From: a virus
Direction: 5' to 3' (one strand)
IMG/VR virus record: IMGVR_UViG_3300030116_002614
Span: 1-22,706 of that record
DNA: 22,706 nt
Positions 12,120-21,542 of the stretch are shown one piece after another (position 1 is the stretch's first letter; every line of letters begins with the position of its first letter). Made by a program: the position numbers and the translations under genes. The notes beneath the pieces are model-generated. The model saw only the letters and a list, made by a program, of their open reading frames with translations. It was not told where the DNA came from and made no database searches.

Positions 12120-15100
12120 ATGTCATACAGCACTTTTGACGCATCATCGTTTCAAGATGATTCAGAAACAAAAAGAGCTATAAGTAAAGCTGTAGCACCT
12201 AGTTCAGTCAATCAAGAACAAGCTAACCTTGCATCAGCAATAATCAAACGTTATCCAACAATTAGTAAAGGTTCTTTAGTAGGTGCAGTAAAACTAGGTA
12301 TAGCAGAAGATGACCCAAGATTAGGTCAGATAGTAATGAAGGAATCTGTTTTAAAAGAAGAAAATGGATTTGAAAAACTAAAAGATGCTACACGTAGAGC
12401 AGTAAGAGGTGCTTTTATAGGATTCCAAAACTTATGGGAAAGTGGTGCGCCAAGAGGTGTTAGATATTTAGAAGGCAGACAACAAGGACTTACACATGAT
12501 GAGGCTGCTAAATTAAGTAAAGCAACTTTGTTAGGTGAAATAGATTCTGCTAAAGCTGCAGGAAAAGATTTAGATTTAGGTGAAGGATGGTTCTTAGGTA
12601 CAACAGACCCAACACAAACTGATGAATATAAAAATTTATTAGCTGCAGGTGTTGACCCGTTAGCTGCAAGAGAGTTTGTAAGAGATAATATTTTAGGTGT
12701 ACAAATATACGAAGAACAAAAGAAAAAAGCAAATCAAATACAATTTGTTGGTGAACGTGCAGAAAAATTTAGAGCTGCTGGATTAGAACCTACAGTTACA
12801 ATTGGAAGATATTTATTTAAGCCTATTGATGAAATAATAGAACCAGGCACAAAAGCATATAATTACATGACTGGAGCAATAGATATTATTGCACAGATAT
12901 TTGCTGACCCAGTAGCATTACTTGGTTTTGGTGTTGGTAAACTTGGAAAATCTAAATCTACATTTGTAGAATTAAATAATCTAAGTAAATCAGCTAAGAT
13001 TTTTGAAAACACTGGTTTATTACAAGGTGCAAGAAAAAGTATATTTGGTCCTACTACACAAGAGTTTTTAGCTGGTAAAGCTGGTGTAGGATTTAAAAAA
13101 TTTCTATATGAAAACTCTACATCTGACATTATTGCTGCATCTAAAAATAATATTGATGATTTTAAATTTTATGATGAGTTAGAAAAATTTAAAGTTAAAA
13201 ATAAAGGTAAGTCTTTTGAAGAAATAGATGCAGACTTTACAGAAAATCTTGTAAAGAAAAATCTATTGCTAGAGGCTACAGCAGGTAATGTTCCAACCGT
13301 CAGAAAAAAAGGTAATCGTTTAACAAAAATGTTAGAAAGAACATACGGTAACAGATTAGTTACTGAAAACAAAGATGACGCTTTTGTTAAATTAAATAGA
13401 TTTATTAGATTAGCTACATCAGAAATGGATAAAGGACAACAAGCTGCAATAAGAACTAAGTTTATGTCTGCATCTATAAAAGCACTTAATGATGCAGATG
13501 CACCTACAGCAACTGCTAGATTAGTAAATGATTTCATTAGAAGAGATTTTAAACCACAAGTTGTTAAGGCTTTAGGTGGTAAAGAAAATCTTACAAAGTT
13601 TCAACAAAATCTTGTTGATAGTGGACTAGAGGTACAAGCTAAATTTATTTCTGGTGCAAGAAAAGAAAAAGGTATTGTAAGAAGTTATGCAATAGAATCA
13701 ACTGGAGATAACCTACCATTGACAGATGTTCTTAAAAAATTACAAGGTGGCAAGTTAGATGGAGTTGATGAACTTGTTGACCCAGTTACAGCTGTGCAAC
13801 TTGCAGACGAAATATTTTTACCAAACACAAGAGATGTAATCAGAGCTGCAAAAACACTAGATAAAAAATTTGGAAAAATTGGAAGTAAGATTGCTGCAAA
13901 CAGTGGTGCAGAAACAGTAACAAGATTTATGGATTGGTATTATGGTGCATTGTTTAAACCTCTTGTTCTTTTAAGACCAGCATGGACAGTACGTGTGATT
14001 TTAGAAGAACAACTAAGAATGATGGCATCTGGTGTAACAAATGTTATTACACATCCAGCACAAATGATTGCAAGAGTTATAGGTAAAGAAAAAGAATCTG
14101 GTAAAACTTTATTAGGCAGCTTTGAGGATAATGCAAGTTTTATTGATGTAACTTTAAATGGTGCAGGTACACCTAGTGCAATAAGAAGAGGTTACGGTGC
14201 AACAGGTGAATTTACCACTGTTACCAGGTCAGAAAATGTAAGAGCTTGGGGTGAGGCATCATTTAGAAACTTTATGCAACATAAGTTTGACCCACTGTCA
14301 AGAAGGCTTGCACAAGCACAGTTACAACCTACAGCTGCAAAAAGAAGTGCTGAACTTAGAAAAATTATAAAAGAAACTCAAACACCAGGTAATGTTTTAA
14401 ATAACCATGTTAGAAAAGTTACTGGTGCAAAAGGTCATGCTTTTAACGGTGCAGGTTTTTCTAGTAGTCCAGGAGCTGCAAAAGCAGAAGAGTTTGTTCA
14501 TTATGTAAATGCTGCAGTTGCACAAGCTACTGGTGGTAAAGTTGCAACTACTACAGCTAAAGCTGGTACACCTAGAGCTGCAAGAAACTGGATTGATGAA
14601 AATGGTAATGAAGATTTATTAAAAGCATTAGCAGATGAAGATTTAACAGCACAAGAACTTGTAGGTCTTAAAAATGTAGATATGAAAAAATATTGGGCTG
14701 GTCAACTTAAAGAACAGGAATATACATCAATAACAACACAACTTAGAAAAAATCAAGAAAAGATAAAAAAAGATTTTATAAAAAAATATAAAAAAGTTTT
14801 ACCAGAATCTGCAAGAGGAGAACTTAAAAATTCTATATCAAGACAAACAAGAATACTTGATGACTATGTAGATATGGCATTTAATTTATTTATGACAATG
14901 CCAACAAAAACAATGTCAAGAGCGCCAACATTCAAAAAACATTACTGGGAAAAAGTAGGAGAGTTTGGTCAACATCTAAATGCACCAACACTTAGAAAAG
15001 TTGTAAAACAAGCAGAAGAGGCAGGACTTGCAAATGGTACTGCTTTAGAAAAAAAAGTATTAAAACAACTGCAAAGTTATGAAGGTGTAAGAGGTGGTGT

Positions 15101-16790
15101 AAGTGGTGTAGAACTTGTAGATAAATTAGCATCATCACATGCACTTACGCAAACAAAAAAATTACTTTATGATGTAACAACTAAAACAAGACTTGGTAAT
15201 GCTACAAGAGCTATCTTCCCATTCGGTGAGGCATACTTAGAAATATTTACAACATGGGCAAGATTACTTAAATCAGAAGGTCTAAGACCTTTACGAAGAG
15301 TACAACAAGTAGTGCAGTCTGGTCGTGAACCAAATCCTATTTTTGATGATGAAGGTCAAAAAGGATTCTTTTACAAAGACCCTAACACTGGTGAAGAGTT
15401 GTTTGGATATCCAGGAGAAGGATTACTTAAAAAATTTATGTTCAAAGATTTAGAAGAAAACGGTGTAAAAGTTAATTTACCAGTATTTGCACAATCACTA
15501 AACATAGCAGGTAATATTGTGCCAGGATTCGGTCCAACAATAACCGTACCTATGGCTGTTATAAATAAACAATTTAATTTATTAAGACCAGGTAAATGGG
15601 AAGAAACATTATTCTTTGGTGATTTTTCTCCACCAAGAGTAGAAAATATAGGTGAGCTTTTAGGTTCAACAATTCCAGAACCATCATGGTTAAAAAAATT
15701 AAGAACAGCTTATGAAATTGGTGGTGCAGAGGCTAAAAGACAATTCTCTAATACCACTATTGATGTTTATAAAGCATTGTTATATGCAGGACAAATAGAA
15801 GATAATACACCAGAAGGTGCAAGTGCAGGTATTGAATTAGCATCTGATTATGCAAGAAAAATATTTATCATAAGGTCAATTGCACAAGCTATTGGACCAG
15901 CTGGACCAGTTGCACCTAAATATGAAATATCTGACCAAACAGGTACCTTTTATTTATTTGAAACATTAGCGCAAGAGTATTGGAATATTCAGAATGCTGT
16001 ACAAGATTCAACTACAGCTGTACAAGTATTCACTGATAGATTTGGTTTTGACCCAGTAGCTATGGCAACTGGTAGAACATTTACTGTTAAGAAAAGACCG
16101 GTAACACAAGATGGTGCTGTATGGGAAAGAAAAAATCCAGAACTTGTAGAAAAATTTGATTTGACTTACGCATTTTTGATTGACGAAACAGATTCTGAAT
16201 TTTTATATGAACAATATTATGCACAGCTTTTAAGTGGTGATAGAGTTCCAAAGACTGCTGAACAATGGGTACAATCAAAAAATATTCTGTTAGGTAATTT
16301 AGAATATGAGGCATTTCTTAAAAAGAATAATCTTTTAAATAAAAATGACAAAGTATCAATACAAGCTAAGAGAAATAAAAAAGCAGAGATAGCTATGAGA
16401 TATCCAGGATATGGTAGAAGTATTGATTACACTCCTACTAAACCAGAGATAGATGATTTGATTGATGAGTTATACACATGGATTAATCCAACAACTTATG
16501 TATTAGACCCAAGACTTGCTGGCAATCCAGCAGCAGAAGGATTAAAAGAATATCTTATGTTGAGAGATAAAGTTATTGCAGATACAAAAAAACTACCAGG
16601 TGGTTATACAGATACATCGTTTAGACGTGCAAGTAAACTAGCACCTTATAGGACCTTGTTAAGAGATAAGATAAAGGCTATATTGGTTACAAAGCCAGAA
16701 TTTGCTCCGTTAGCAAAAGAAATATTTGAAAGAGAATTACGTGAGGCAGAAGAGGATATAGAATTATTAAAGGGACTATATGACAGTTGA
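12120..16790 (+). CDS. Giant internal virion/ejection-type protein, 1556 aa
   Basis: This is the largest gene in the window, more than a fifth of it. No enzyme motif is evident. Residues 80-125 form an amphipathic helix with Arg and Trp. Residues 250-272 (GAIDIIAQIFADPVALLGFG) are a hydrophobic stretch of the kind often seen in large phage internal proteins. Around 605-640 (YYGALFKPLVLLRPAWTV) and 1026-1048 (IFPFGEAYLEIFTTWARLL) are two further hydrophobic, membrane-active-looking segments. The rest is long helical, Lys/Glu-rich. An abundance of helices with a few membrane-seeking segments, next to a transglycosylase gene, suits a protein ejected to form a conduit through the host envelope, as in T7 gp16-like proteins. 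This is inference. The start follows GGGGTAAC. Confidence 0.6.
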   Translation: MSYSTFDASSFQDDSETKRAISKAVAPSSVNQEQANLASAIIKRYPTISKGSLVGAVKLGIAEDDPRLGQIVMKESVLKEENGFEKLKDATRRAVRGAFIGFQNLWESGAPRGVRYLEGRQQGLTHDEAAKLSKATLLGEIDSAKAAGKDLDLGEGWFLGTTDPTQTDEYKNLLAAGVDPLAAREFVRDNILGVQIYEEQKKKANQIQFVGERAEKFRAAGLEPTVTIGRYLFKPIDEIIEPGTKAYNYMTGAIDIIAQIFADPVALLGFGVGKLGKSKSTFVELNNLSKSAKIFENTGLLQGARKSIFGPTTQEFLAGKAGVGFKKFLYENSTSDIIAASKNNIDDFKFYDELEKFKVKNKGKSFEEIDADFTENLVKKNLLLEATAGNVPTVRKKGNRLTKMLERTYGNRLVTENKDDAFVKLNRFIRLATSEMDKGQQAAIRTKFMSASIKALNDADAPTATARLVNDFIRRDFKPQVVKALGGKENLTKFQQNLVDSGLEVQAKFISGARKEKGIVRSYAIESTGDNLPLTDVLKKLQGGKLDGVDELVDPVTAVQLADEIFLPNTRDVIRAAKTLDKKFGKIGSKIAANSGAETVTRFMDWYYGALFKPLVLLRPAWTVRVILEEQLRMMASGVTNVITHPAQMIARVIGKEKESGKTLLGSFEDNASFIDVTLNGAGTPSAIRRGYGATGEFTTVTRSENVRAWGEASFRNFMQHKFDPLSRRLAQAQLQPTAAKRSAELRKIIKETQTPGNVLNNHVRKVTGAKGHAFNGAGFSSSPGAAKAEEFVHYVNAAVAQATGGKVATTTAKAGTPRAARNWIDENGNEDLLKALADEDLTAQELVGLKNVDMKKYWAGQLKEQEYTSITTQLRKNQEKIKKDFIKKYKKVLPESARGELKNSISRQTRILDDYVDMAFNLFMTMPTKTMSRAPTFKKHYWEKVGEFGQHLNAPTLRKVVKQAEEAGLANGTALEKKVLKQLQSYEGVRGGVSGVELVDKLASSHALTQTKKLLYDVTTKTRLGNATRAIFPFGEAYLEIFTTWARLLKSEGLRPLRRVQQVVQSGREPNPIFDDEGQKGFFYKDPNTGEELFGYPGEGLLKKFMFKDLEENGVKVNLPVFAQSLNIAGNIVPGFGPTITVPMAVINKQFNLLRPGKWEETLFFGDFSPPRVENIGELLGSTIPEPSWLKKLRTAYEIGGAEAKRQFSNTTIDVYKALLYAGQIEDNTPEGASAGIELASDYARKIFIIRSIAQAIGPAGPVAPKYEISDQTGTFYLFETLAQEYWNIQNAVQDSTTAVQVFTDRFGFDPVAMATGRTFTVKKRPVTQDGAVWERKNPELVEKFDLTYAFLIDETDSEFLYEQYYAQLLSGDRVPKTAEQWVQSKNILLGNLEYEAFLKKNNLLNKNDKVSIQAKRNKKAEIAMRYPGYGRSIDYTPTKPEIDDLIDELYTWINPTTYVLDPRLAGNPAAEGLKEYLMLRDKVIADTKKLPGGYTDTSFRRASKLAPYRTLLRDKIKAILVTKPEFAPLAKEIFERELREAEEDIELLKGLYDS

Positions 16791-17802
16791 TGAATTTTTT
16801 AACAGAGTAGAGAAATTAATTACACAAATTAATGATGATGCTACATTAGGTACAAATAAAATAGGAATTACAGCAGACCAAAGACTAGATATTTTAAATG
16901 CTAATACTATTGAAGAGGCAATAACATTTTTACTTGCATACAACATACCTCAATATGTTGTAGATTTTGCTATATCTGGACAAGATTTAGCTGGTATTAC
17001 ATCAGATGATGCAGCTGTTGCAGCAGCAAGAGAACAAACTGGATTGTTTGGAAACACAGATGCTTACATTGGAGTGCCAGCAACATACGTACCACCAAGA
17101 GAAGGTGCTACAGATTTTTATACACAAAATGATTTGGTAAATTTATTTGCTGGTATTGGAGATGAACAGATTGCTGGAATACAAGCAGACTTAATAAATG
17201 CAAGATTACTTAGTGTAGGTGATGGATTTTTACCAGGAGAATGGGACACACCAACACAAAATGCTTTTGAACGTGTACTTGAAAGAGCTAATTTAGGTGG
17301 TGTTACAGAAATAGAAAAACAAAATGGTTCAGCATGGAGAAATGTTTTAAAAGAATTTGTTGCTAATCCAGTGCCTATAATGCCAGATACAGAGGTGTTT
17401 TTACCACAAGACCCAGCAGAGAATGCACAAACAGTTAAGAATCTTTATGCAAGAGAACTTAACCGTGACCCTTCTGCTTATGAAATAAAGTTATTATCAA
17501 ATGAATTATATAAACAAGCAGAGGCAGCTTATAAGCAATCAGAAGAATTAGGACAAGTTGCACAAGCACAACCAGCTTTTACTGGTGATGATTTGTTACA
17601 AGGTCAATACGGTAATTATGCAGCAGAAAATGTACAACAAGCCATTGATGAACAGGGACTTACACAAATAAACCCAGCAAGTAGAATGAAAGAAAAGTTT
17701 GATAGGATTACTGAAAATGAAAAAGCAAGGTTAGGAGAAAATTATTCTGCAAGGAACACTAGGACTTCTATTCTTCGTAGCATCGCTGGGAGGCCAAACT
17801 AG
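16780..17802 (+). CDS. Virion protein, 340 aa, unknown function
   Basis: The ATG at 16780 overlaps the giant gene by 11 nt. The product is acidic and Gln/Asn/Ala-rich. Residues about 114-176 (YTQNDLVNLFAGIGDEQIAG, then LLSVGDGFLPGEWDTPTQNA) have the spacing of a small peptidoglycan-binding-like three-helix unit: helix, Gly-x-Leu-Pro-Gly turn, Thr-x-x-Ala helix. A C-terminal helical part (VKNLYARELNRDPSAYE) resembles virion proteins of actinophages. Position among the internal proteins suggests part of the ejectosome or tail. Confidence 0.6.
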   Translation: MTVDEFFNRVEKLITQINDDATLGTNKIGITADQRLDILNANTIEEAITFLLAYNIPQYVVDFAISGQDLAGITSDDAAVAAAREQTGLFGNTDAYIGVPATYVPPREGATDFYTQNDLVNLFAGIGDEQIAGIQADLINARLLSVGDGFLPGEWDTPTQNAFERVLERANLGGVTEIEKQNGSAWRNVLKEFVANPVPIMPDTEVFLPQDPAENAQTVKNLYARELNRDPSAYEIKLLSNELYKQAEAAYKQSEELGQVAQAQPAFTGDDLLQGQYGNYAAENVQQAIDEQGLTQINPASRMKEKFDRITENEKARLGENYSARNTRTSILRSIAGRPN

Positions 17803-17803
17803 C

Positions 17804-18496
17804 ATGTCACAAGAATTAGTAGCTTTTATGGAATCAATTAAAAGCCAGGAAAATGCTGGTGGAGATTACTTATTGGAACATAAACCAACAGTTATAAAAG
17901 GTTATGACGGTAATCCAGTACAAGTCCAGGCATTAGGTGCTTATGGAATACTAGATATTAACTGGGATAAGTGGGCAGAACAAGCAGGTTACAAAGGTGC
18001 AGATTGGAGAGTTCCAGAAATGCAAGATATTGTGGCTGCATATAAGTTTACAGAATATTACAACACTTACGGTAGTTGGGATTTGGTAGCTGTTGCATGG
18101 TATGCAGGACCAGGTACAGCAAATAAAGCAAAAGAATTAGGTCTTGATTCAGTTGGTAATATAGAAAACCTAGAGAGTTTTGGACCAAATGTGTCTGAAT
18201 ATGTAAATAGTGTCATGGATAAGTATGAAAAAGTATTGGAAACTGCAAGTAACGATACTGTTGATTCTTATGTAAGTCAAACTTCTACACAAACTGTAAC
18301 ACCAAATATACAAACTCAATCAGATGGTATGACACCAGAACAAAACAAATTTGAAAAATATGCAGCTGATATGCTTAGAGCTTTAGTTCCAGATACATCT
18401 TCTGACTTTGCATCACAAGTTCCAAAACAAGCTGGTTCTATGGAGGCTGCAAAAATAAAAACAGACATCCGTAGAGAAGAGATGAATGCAGAATGA
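17804..18496 (+). CDS. Virion-associated lytic transglycosylase (SLT/lysozyme-like)
   Basis: This 230-aa protein has residues 8-105 with the lysozyme-like fold: FMESIKSQENAGGDY with Glu16 as likely catalytic acid, ALGAYGILDINW (43-54), and the hallmark AVAWYAGPGTA (96-106). It should cleave peptidoglycan glycan strands to open a hole for DNA entry. Lack of a signal peptide and its place inside the virion cluster favour an ejected enzyme over a lysis endolysin. The C-terminal 80 residues are a Thr/Gln/Ser-rich linker and an acidic-basic helix, probably the capsid docking part. The start follows GGGAGG by ten bases. The stop overlaps the next gene as ATGA. Confidence 0.8.
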   Translation: MSQELVAFMESIKSQENAGGDYLLEHKPTVIKGYDGNPVQVQALGAYGILDINWDKWAEQAGYKGADWRVPEMQDIVAAYKFTEYYNTYGSWDLVAVAWYAGPGTANKAKELGLDSVGNIENLESFGPNVSEYVNSVMDKYEKVLETASNDTVDSYVSQTSTQTVTPNIQTQSDGMTPEQNKFEKYAADMLRALVPDTSSDFASQVPKQAGSMEAAKIKTDIRREEMNAE

Positions 18497-20520
18497 AATA
18501 TAATTTAGATGGACAAAGAGGTCCTGCAGGAGAAATAAACCCAGATAACTTAGCAGCTGGACCTTATATTTATGATTCTCCACCTGGATTAGGTGATAAC
18601 AAAGGGTTAACATCAGATAAAAAACCTGTTGACCCAGAACAACATAAAACAAAACAAACAGGAGAACCACTAAAAGGTAATGCTTTTGATGTTATAAAAG
18701 ATTCTTTAAATAATTTAAACGATATAAGTGATAATCCAGTTATTAAAAGTTTAAATTTTACTCCATCGCAAAGATTCAATTTAGGACAAAAACTAGGAGT
18801 ATCTGGAAATGATATTAAAAAAGCACAACAAGGACCTATTATTGGACAAAGAAGAAATCCATTTAGACTAGGGGAAGGTCTTGACCCAATATCTCAATTA
18901 CAATTTGAAACAGATTTTATAAAAAATTATGTGCAAATAAGAAAAGAAAATAAAAAAAGTACAGTTGATACTAGAACACTTGAACAAAAAGAAACAGATT
19001 ATATAAAACATTACGTTGCTACAGGAGAATTATTACCAGTAGATTTTAAAGAAGAAAATATTACTATGGCTGATTTATCTGGTGATATAAATTATGTTGA
19101 ACAATTAAATAATGAATCTAATAAAATCAAAGAATTTATTGATAACAAAGTAGATAACAGTGGTAATAAAAATAATAATGAAATTGTTGATGATGTTGTT
19201 AATGAATCTAGTGCAACTGCTACTGGTGATGCTGGACAAACAGAAGAACCTACAGGTGGAACTACAATCACAGGAGAACCAGGTAGAAATATAAATTCAA
19301 ATAAAAATCAATTTAATAATATTCCAGAGGGTGCAGATTTAGTTGAGGTAGAAGGACAGCTTTATTTACGTTATGCAGTGCCAGGAGCAGGTGAATTGTA
19401 TCAAGGTAGTACAATATTCTTGTATTACACAGTAAAAGATAATGACCCAATAAAAGCTGGATTTGTAACACCAGGAGCAGATTACTTTATTAATGCTATT
19501 TTAACTTCAGAGGATTTAGATTTAACTGGATTAGTAGCTGGTAACAGTGCAGACTTACCAGGTAATGACCCAAGAACTGGACAAGCGCCACATCCATTTA
19601 CATCATTTGCAGAAACTCTAGCACAAGAGGCTACAATACAACCTTGGTTACTAGACCCAGATTCAGTAGCACTTATTGCAGAGGCAGCATTAGAAGATAG
19701 AGATGTAACTGTTGCAGAATGGGCAGGAACTAATTGGTATAAAACACACACAGATACAGAACGTGATTGGTTATTGTTTTATCACAGGGACCCAATATCT
19801 GCTAATCAAAAAGCTAATGATTATAAAATACAAATTGCATCGGCACTAAGAGCTGCTGGTGTTTCTGGTGGATATGATTCAGAAACTAATCAAGAGTTAG
19901 CTGCACCAGACGCATTATCACAATGGATTGCAAACAAATGGGTTACTGGTCAATGGTCAGAATCTTATACAACAGAACAATTAGCTTTATTTGCAGACCC
20001 ATTTAGAAGTGGTACAAGAGATGCAGACTTTACAACTTATATAAGCACTGCTGGTCTTGGTGGATTAAACAGAAGTGCAGAACAAGAAGATAGAATAAGA
20101 CAGCTTTATACTCAATATCTTGGTCCAGTGTTTGGTAAATTGACAGATGCAGAAACTGCAGAAAAAGCTGGTAGGTTACGTAACAATCCAGATTATGAAT
20201 CTGCTTTGATTGAAAGTTTAAAGACAAGTAGAGTTGCAATATTCCCTAAATACACAAATCCAGAATTAACGTATGATGATATTGCTGCACCATGGAGAGG
20301 ATTGACAAGACAAACATGGGGACAAGAGGCTGATGAAACACAAGGATGGTGGCAAGATATGGTAGCATCAAACAATTATGAAGAAGGACAACAGTTGTTA
20401 AGAACTAAAGGTTTAGAACAAAATATTTCAAAAGTAAATATTGAGGCTACACAAGCATTGACAGATGCACTTGGTGGTGCAGCTGGTTCAGTAGAGAGTA
20501 GCTTTGGAGTAAATCAATAA
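18493..20520 (+). CDS. Large virion structural protein, 675 aa
   Basis: The N-terminal 220 residues are low-complexity and charged. A Gly/Thr/Asn-rich spacer follows at about 222-275. The C-terminal half (from about 350) is folded and helical, with many Trp and Tyr. It includes FPKYTNPELTYDDIAAPWRG near 580-600, then a WGQEADETQGWWQDMV stretch, and ends in a helix with GLEQNISKVNIEATQAL. That last block, with YDDIA-x-PW and a Leu-Arg-x-x-Gly-Leu-x-x-x-Ile-x-x-Val helix, is like tail or virion proteins I know from actinobacteriophages. It probably belongs to the tail or internal assembly. Confidence 0.6.
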   Translation: MKYNLDGQRGPAGEINPDNLAAGPYIYDSPPGLGDNKGLTSDKKPVDPEQHKTKQTGEPLKGNAFDVIKDSLNNLNDISDNPVIKSLNFTPSQRFNLGQKLGVSGNDIKKAQQGPIIGQRRNPFRLGEGLDPISQLQFETDFIKNYVQIRKENKKSTVDTRTLEQKETDYIKHYVATGELLPVDFKEENITMADLSGDINYVEQLNNESNKIKEFIDNKVDNSGNKNNNEIVDDVVNESSATATGDAGQTEEPTGGTTITGEPGRNINSNKNQFNNIPEGADLVEVEGQLYLRYAVPGAGELYQGSTIFLYYTVKDNDPIKAGFVTPGADYFINAILTSEDLDLTGLVAGNSADLPGNDPRTGQAPHPFTSFAETLAQEATIQPWLLDPDSVALIAEAALEDRDVTVAEWAGTNWYKTHTDTERDWLLFYHRDPISANQKANDYKIQIASALRAAGVSGGYDSETNQELAAPDALSQWIANKWVTGQWSESYTTEQLALFADPFRSGTRDADFTTYISTAGLGGLNRSAEQEDRIRQLYTQYLGPVFGKLTDAETAEKAGRLRNNPDYESALIESLKTSRVAIFPKYTNPELTYDDIAAPWRGLTRQTWGQEADETQGWWQDMVASNNYEEGQQLLRTKGLEQNISKVNIEATQALTDALGGAAGSVESSFGVNQ

Positions 20521-21347
20521 TGGCTACTTACTTAGAAGAGGCACAAGCATTATATCCTAATTTATCAGCAACACTTTTAAATCTGTTTGCACAAGAATGG
20601 GCTAAGTCTGGTAATCCAGTTACTGCAATACAAGAGGTAAGACAAACAGATGAATATAAAACAGAGTTCCCAGGTAACTACAATCCATCAACTGGTCAAG
20701 TTAGATATAACGAAAATACATACAAGGCTTTAGAACGTTCTTACATTGGAACACTCCAGGAGTATGGAATACCAGAACAAACATCAAGAGTATTGTTGGC
20801 AGATAGATTTGTTAATTTATTAGAAGGAGAAGTATCTGCAAGAGAGTTTCAACAAAGAGTTAGCGCAGCTTATGAGGGAATTGTAGATAACATTCAAGGA
20901 GTACAAAACTTCTTTTCTAGTAATTACAATGTTGACTTAACACCAGAGGCTATATTTATGGGTGCATTGGACCCGTCAATAGGTGAAGAATTAATACAAG
21001 GTAGAATCACAGCAGCACAAATTGGTGGTGAGGCAGCAAGAGCTGGCTTTACAATTACAAGAACAGAGGCAGAGAATCTAAGAGCTGCTGGATTAACACA
21101 ACAACAAGCAAGACAATTGTACAGTGCAGCACAAAGAGATTTACCAAGACTTATAGAAGTTCAACAAAGAGTTGAACCAGATGCAGAAGAATTATCATTA
21201 GAACAATTTACACAAGCTGTTGTATTTCAAGATGCAGATGTTCTTGAAAATATCAGCAGATTAGAGGCAGAAGAATCTTCATTGTTTGCACCAGTCGGTG
21301 GTGCTGCTAGACGAGGTTCAAGAGTGACTGGACTTCAACAAGAATAG
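20520..21347 (+). CDS. Virion structural protein, 275 aa
   Basis: Coupled by TAATG to the gene before. The product is helical and Gln/Glu/Ala-rich. The first 90 residues follow the scheme YPNLSATLLNLFAQEWAKSG, then EVRQTDEYKTEFPGNYNP, then an aromatic helix with YIGTLQEYGIP. The scheme 'large hydrophobic plus Trp, then Arg-x-Thr-x-x-Tyr, then FPG' recurs in virion proteins of actinophages. An LLADRFVNLLEGEVSAREFQ repeat-like helix follows. It is the last gene before the hairpin at 21350. Exact part of the particle unknown. Confidence 0.6.
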   Translation: MATYLEEAQALYPNLSATLLNLFAQEWAKSGNPVTAIQEVRQTDEYKTEFPGNYNPSTGQVRYNENTYKALERSYIGTLQEYGIPEQTSRVLLADRFVNLLEGEVSAREFQQRVSAAYEGIVDNIQGVQNFFSSNYNVDLTPEAIFMGALDPSIGEELIQGRITAAQIGGEAARAGFTITRTEAENLRAAGLTQQQARQLYSAAQRDLPRLIEVQQRVEPDAEELSLEQFTQAVVFQDADVLENISRLEAEESSLFAPVGGAARRGSRVTGLQQE

Positions 21348-21349
21348 CA

Positions 21350-21389
21350 AAAACCCCAACAGCCAATTGAGCTAAACTGTTAGGGCTTT
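21350..21389. terminator. Hairpin after the virion operon
   Basis: Arms AAAACCCCAACAG (21350-21362) and CTGTTAGGGCTTT (21377-21389) enclose a 14-nt loop. In rightward RNA two positions are A-C mismatches. In leftward RNA the same positions become G-U wobbles, and a UUUUU run follows, so the structure is more stable leftward. It may be bidirectional and marks the end of the 20520-21347 gene. Confidence 0.5.
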
Positions 21390-21409
21390 GCATATTTAAT
21401 TATAATATT

Positions 21410-21436
21410 TTGATATATTTAAAAATAGTTTATACT
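21410..21436 (+). promoter_or_regulatory. Promoter of the putative small RNA
   Basis: TTGATA (21410-21415) and TATACT (21431-21436) with a short 15-base spacer. The start would be near 21443. The spacer is 2 bases shorter than ideal, so strength is uncertain. Confidence 0.4.
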
Positions 21437-21442
21437 AAATTT

Positions 21443-21537
21443 ATTGGATTACTTTTCTGGCAACAGAAGAGATATACCTTCCTTTCGTGATTACGTACTA
21501 AAAATAGTGGGTGTAAAAACCCACTATTTTATTTTTA
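21443..21537 (+). ncRNA. Putative small regulatory RNA, about 95 nt
   Basis: Bounded by a promoter-like pair at 21410-21436 and a strong terminator. The RNA would hold a first hairpin UUCUG-GCAA-CAGAA (GNRA-type tetraloop), an unpaired stretch with ACCUUCCUUUC (about 21477-21487), and the terminator hairpin. That is the typical layout of a bacterial antisense-type small RNA. The pyrimidine stretch is complementary over 6-9 bases to the GGAAGG ribosome-binding sites of leftward genes. A TTG-started frame (21444-21686) crosses the terminator and is not coding-like. The RNA is inferred, not shown. Confidence 0.4.
21501..21536 (+). terminator. Strong intrinsic terminator
   Basis: Arms AAAATAGTGGGT (21501-21512) and ACCCACTATTTT (21519-21530) match perfectly over 12 bp around the 6-nt loop GTAAAA. 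ATTTTTA follows. The A/T flanks make it symmetrical, so it may stop leftward transcripts too. Confidence 0.85.
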
Positions 21538-21542
21538 TAGGT

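Noticed and set aside
21307-21393. 28-aa leftward ORF with TATAAT 5 nt before its ATG
   Set aside because: It is antisense to the end of a virion gene and to the hairpin. The box fits the leaderless pattern, but the peptide has no distinguishing feature.
21348-21395. tRNA D-arm-like TAGCTCAATTGG in the leftward strand
   Set aside because: No matching GAGC half, no anticodon stem and no T-arm follow. The stretch is the loop of the hairpin at 21350-21389.
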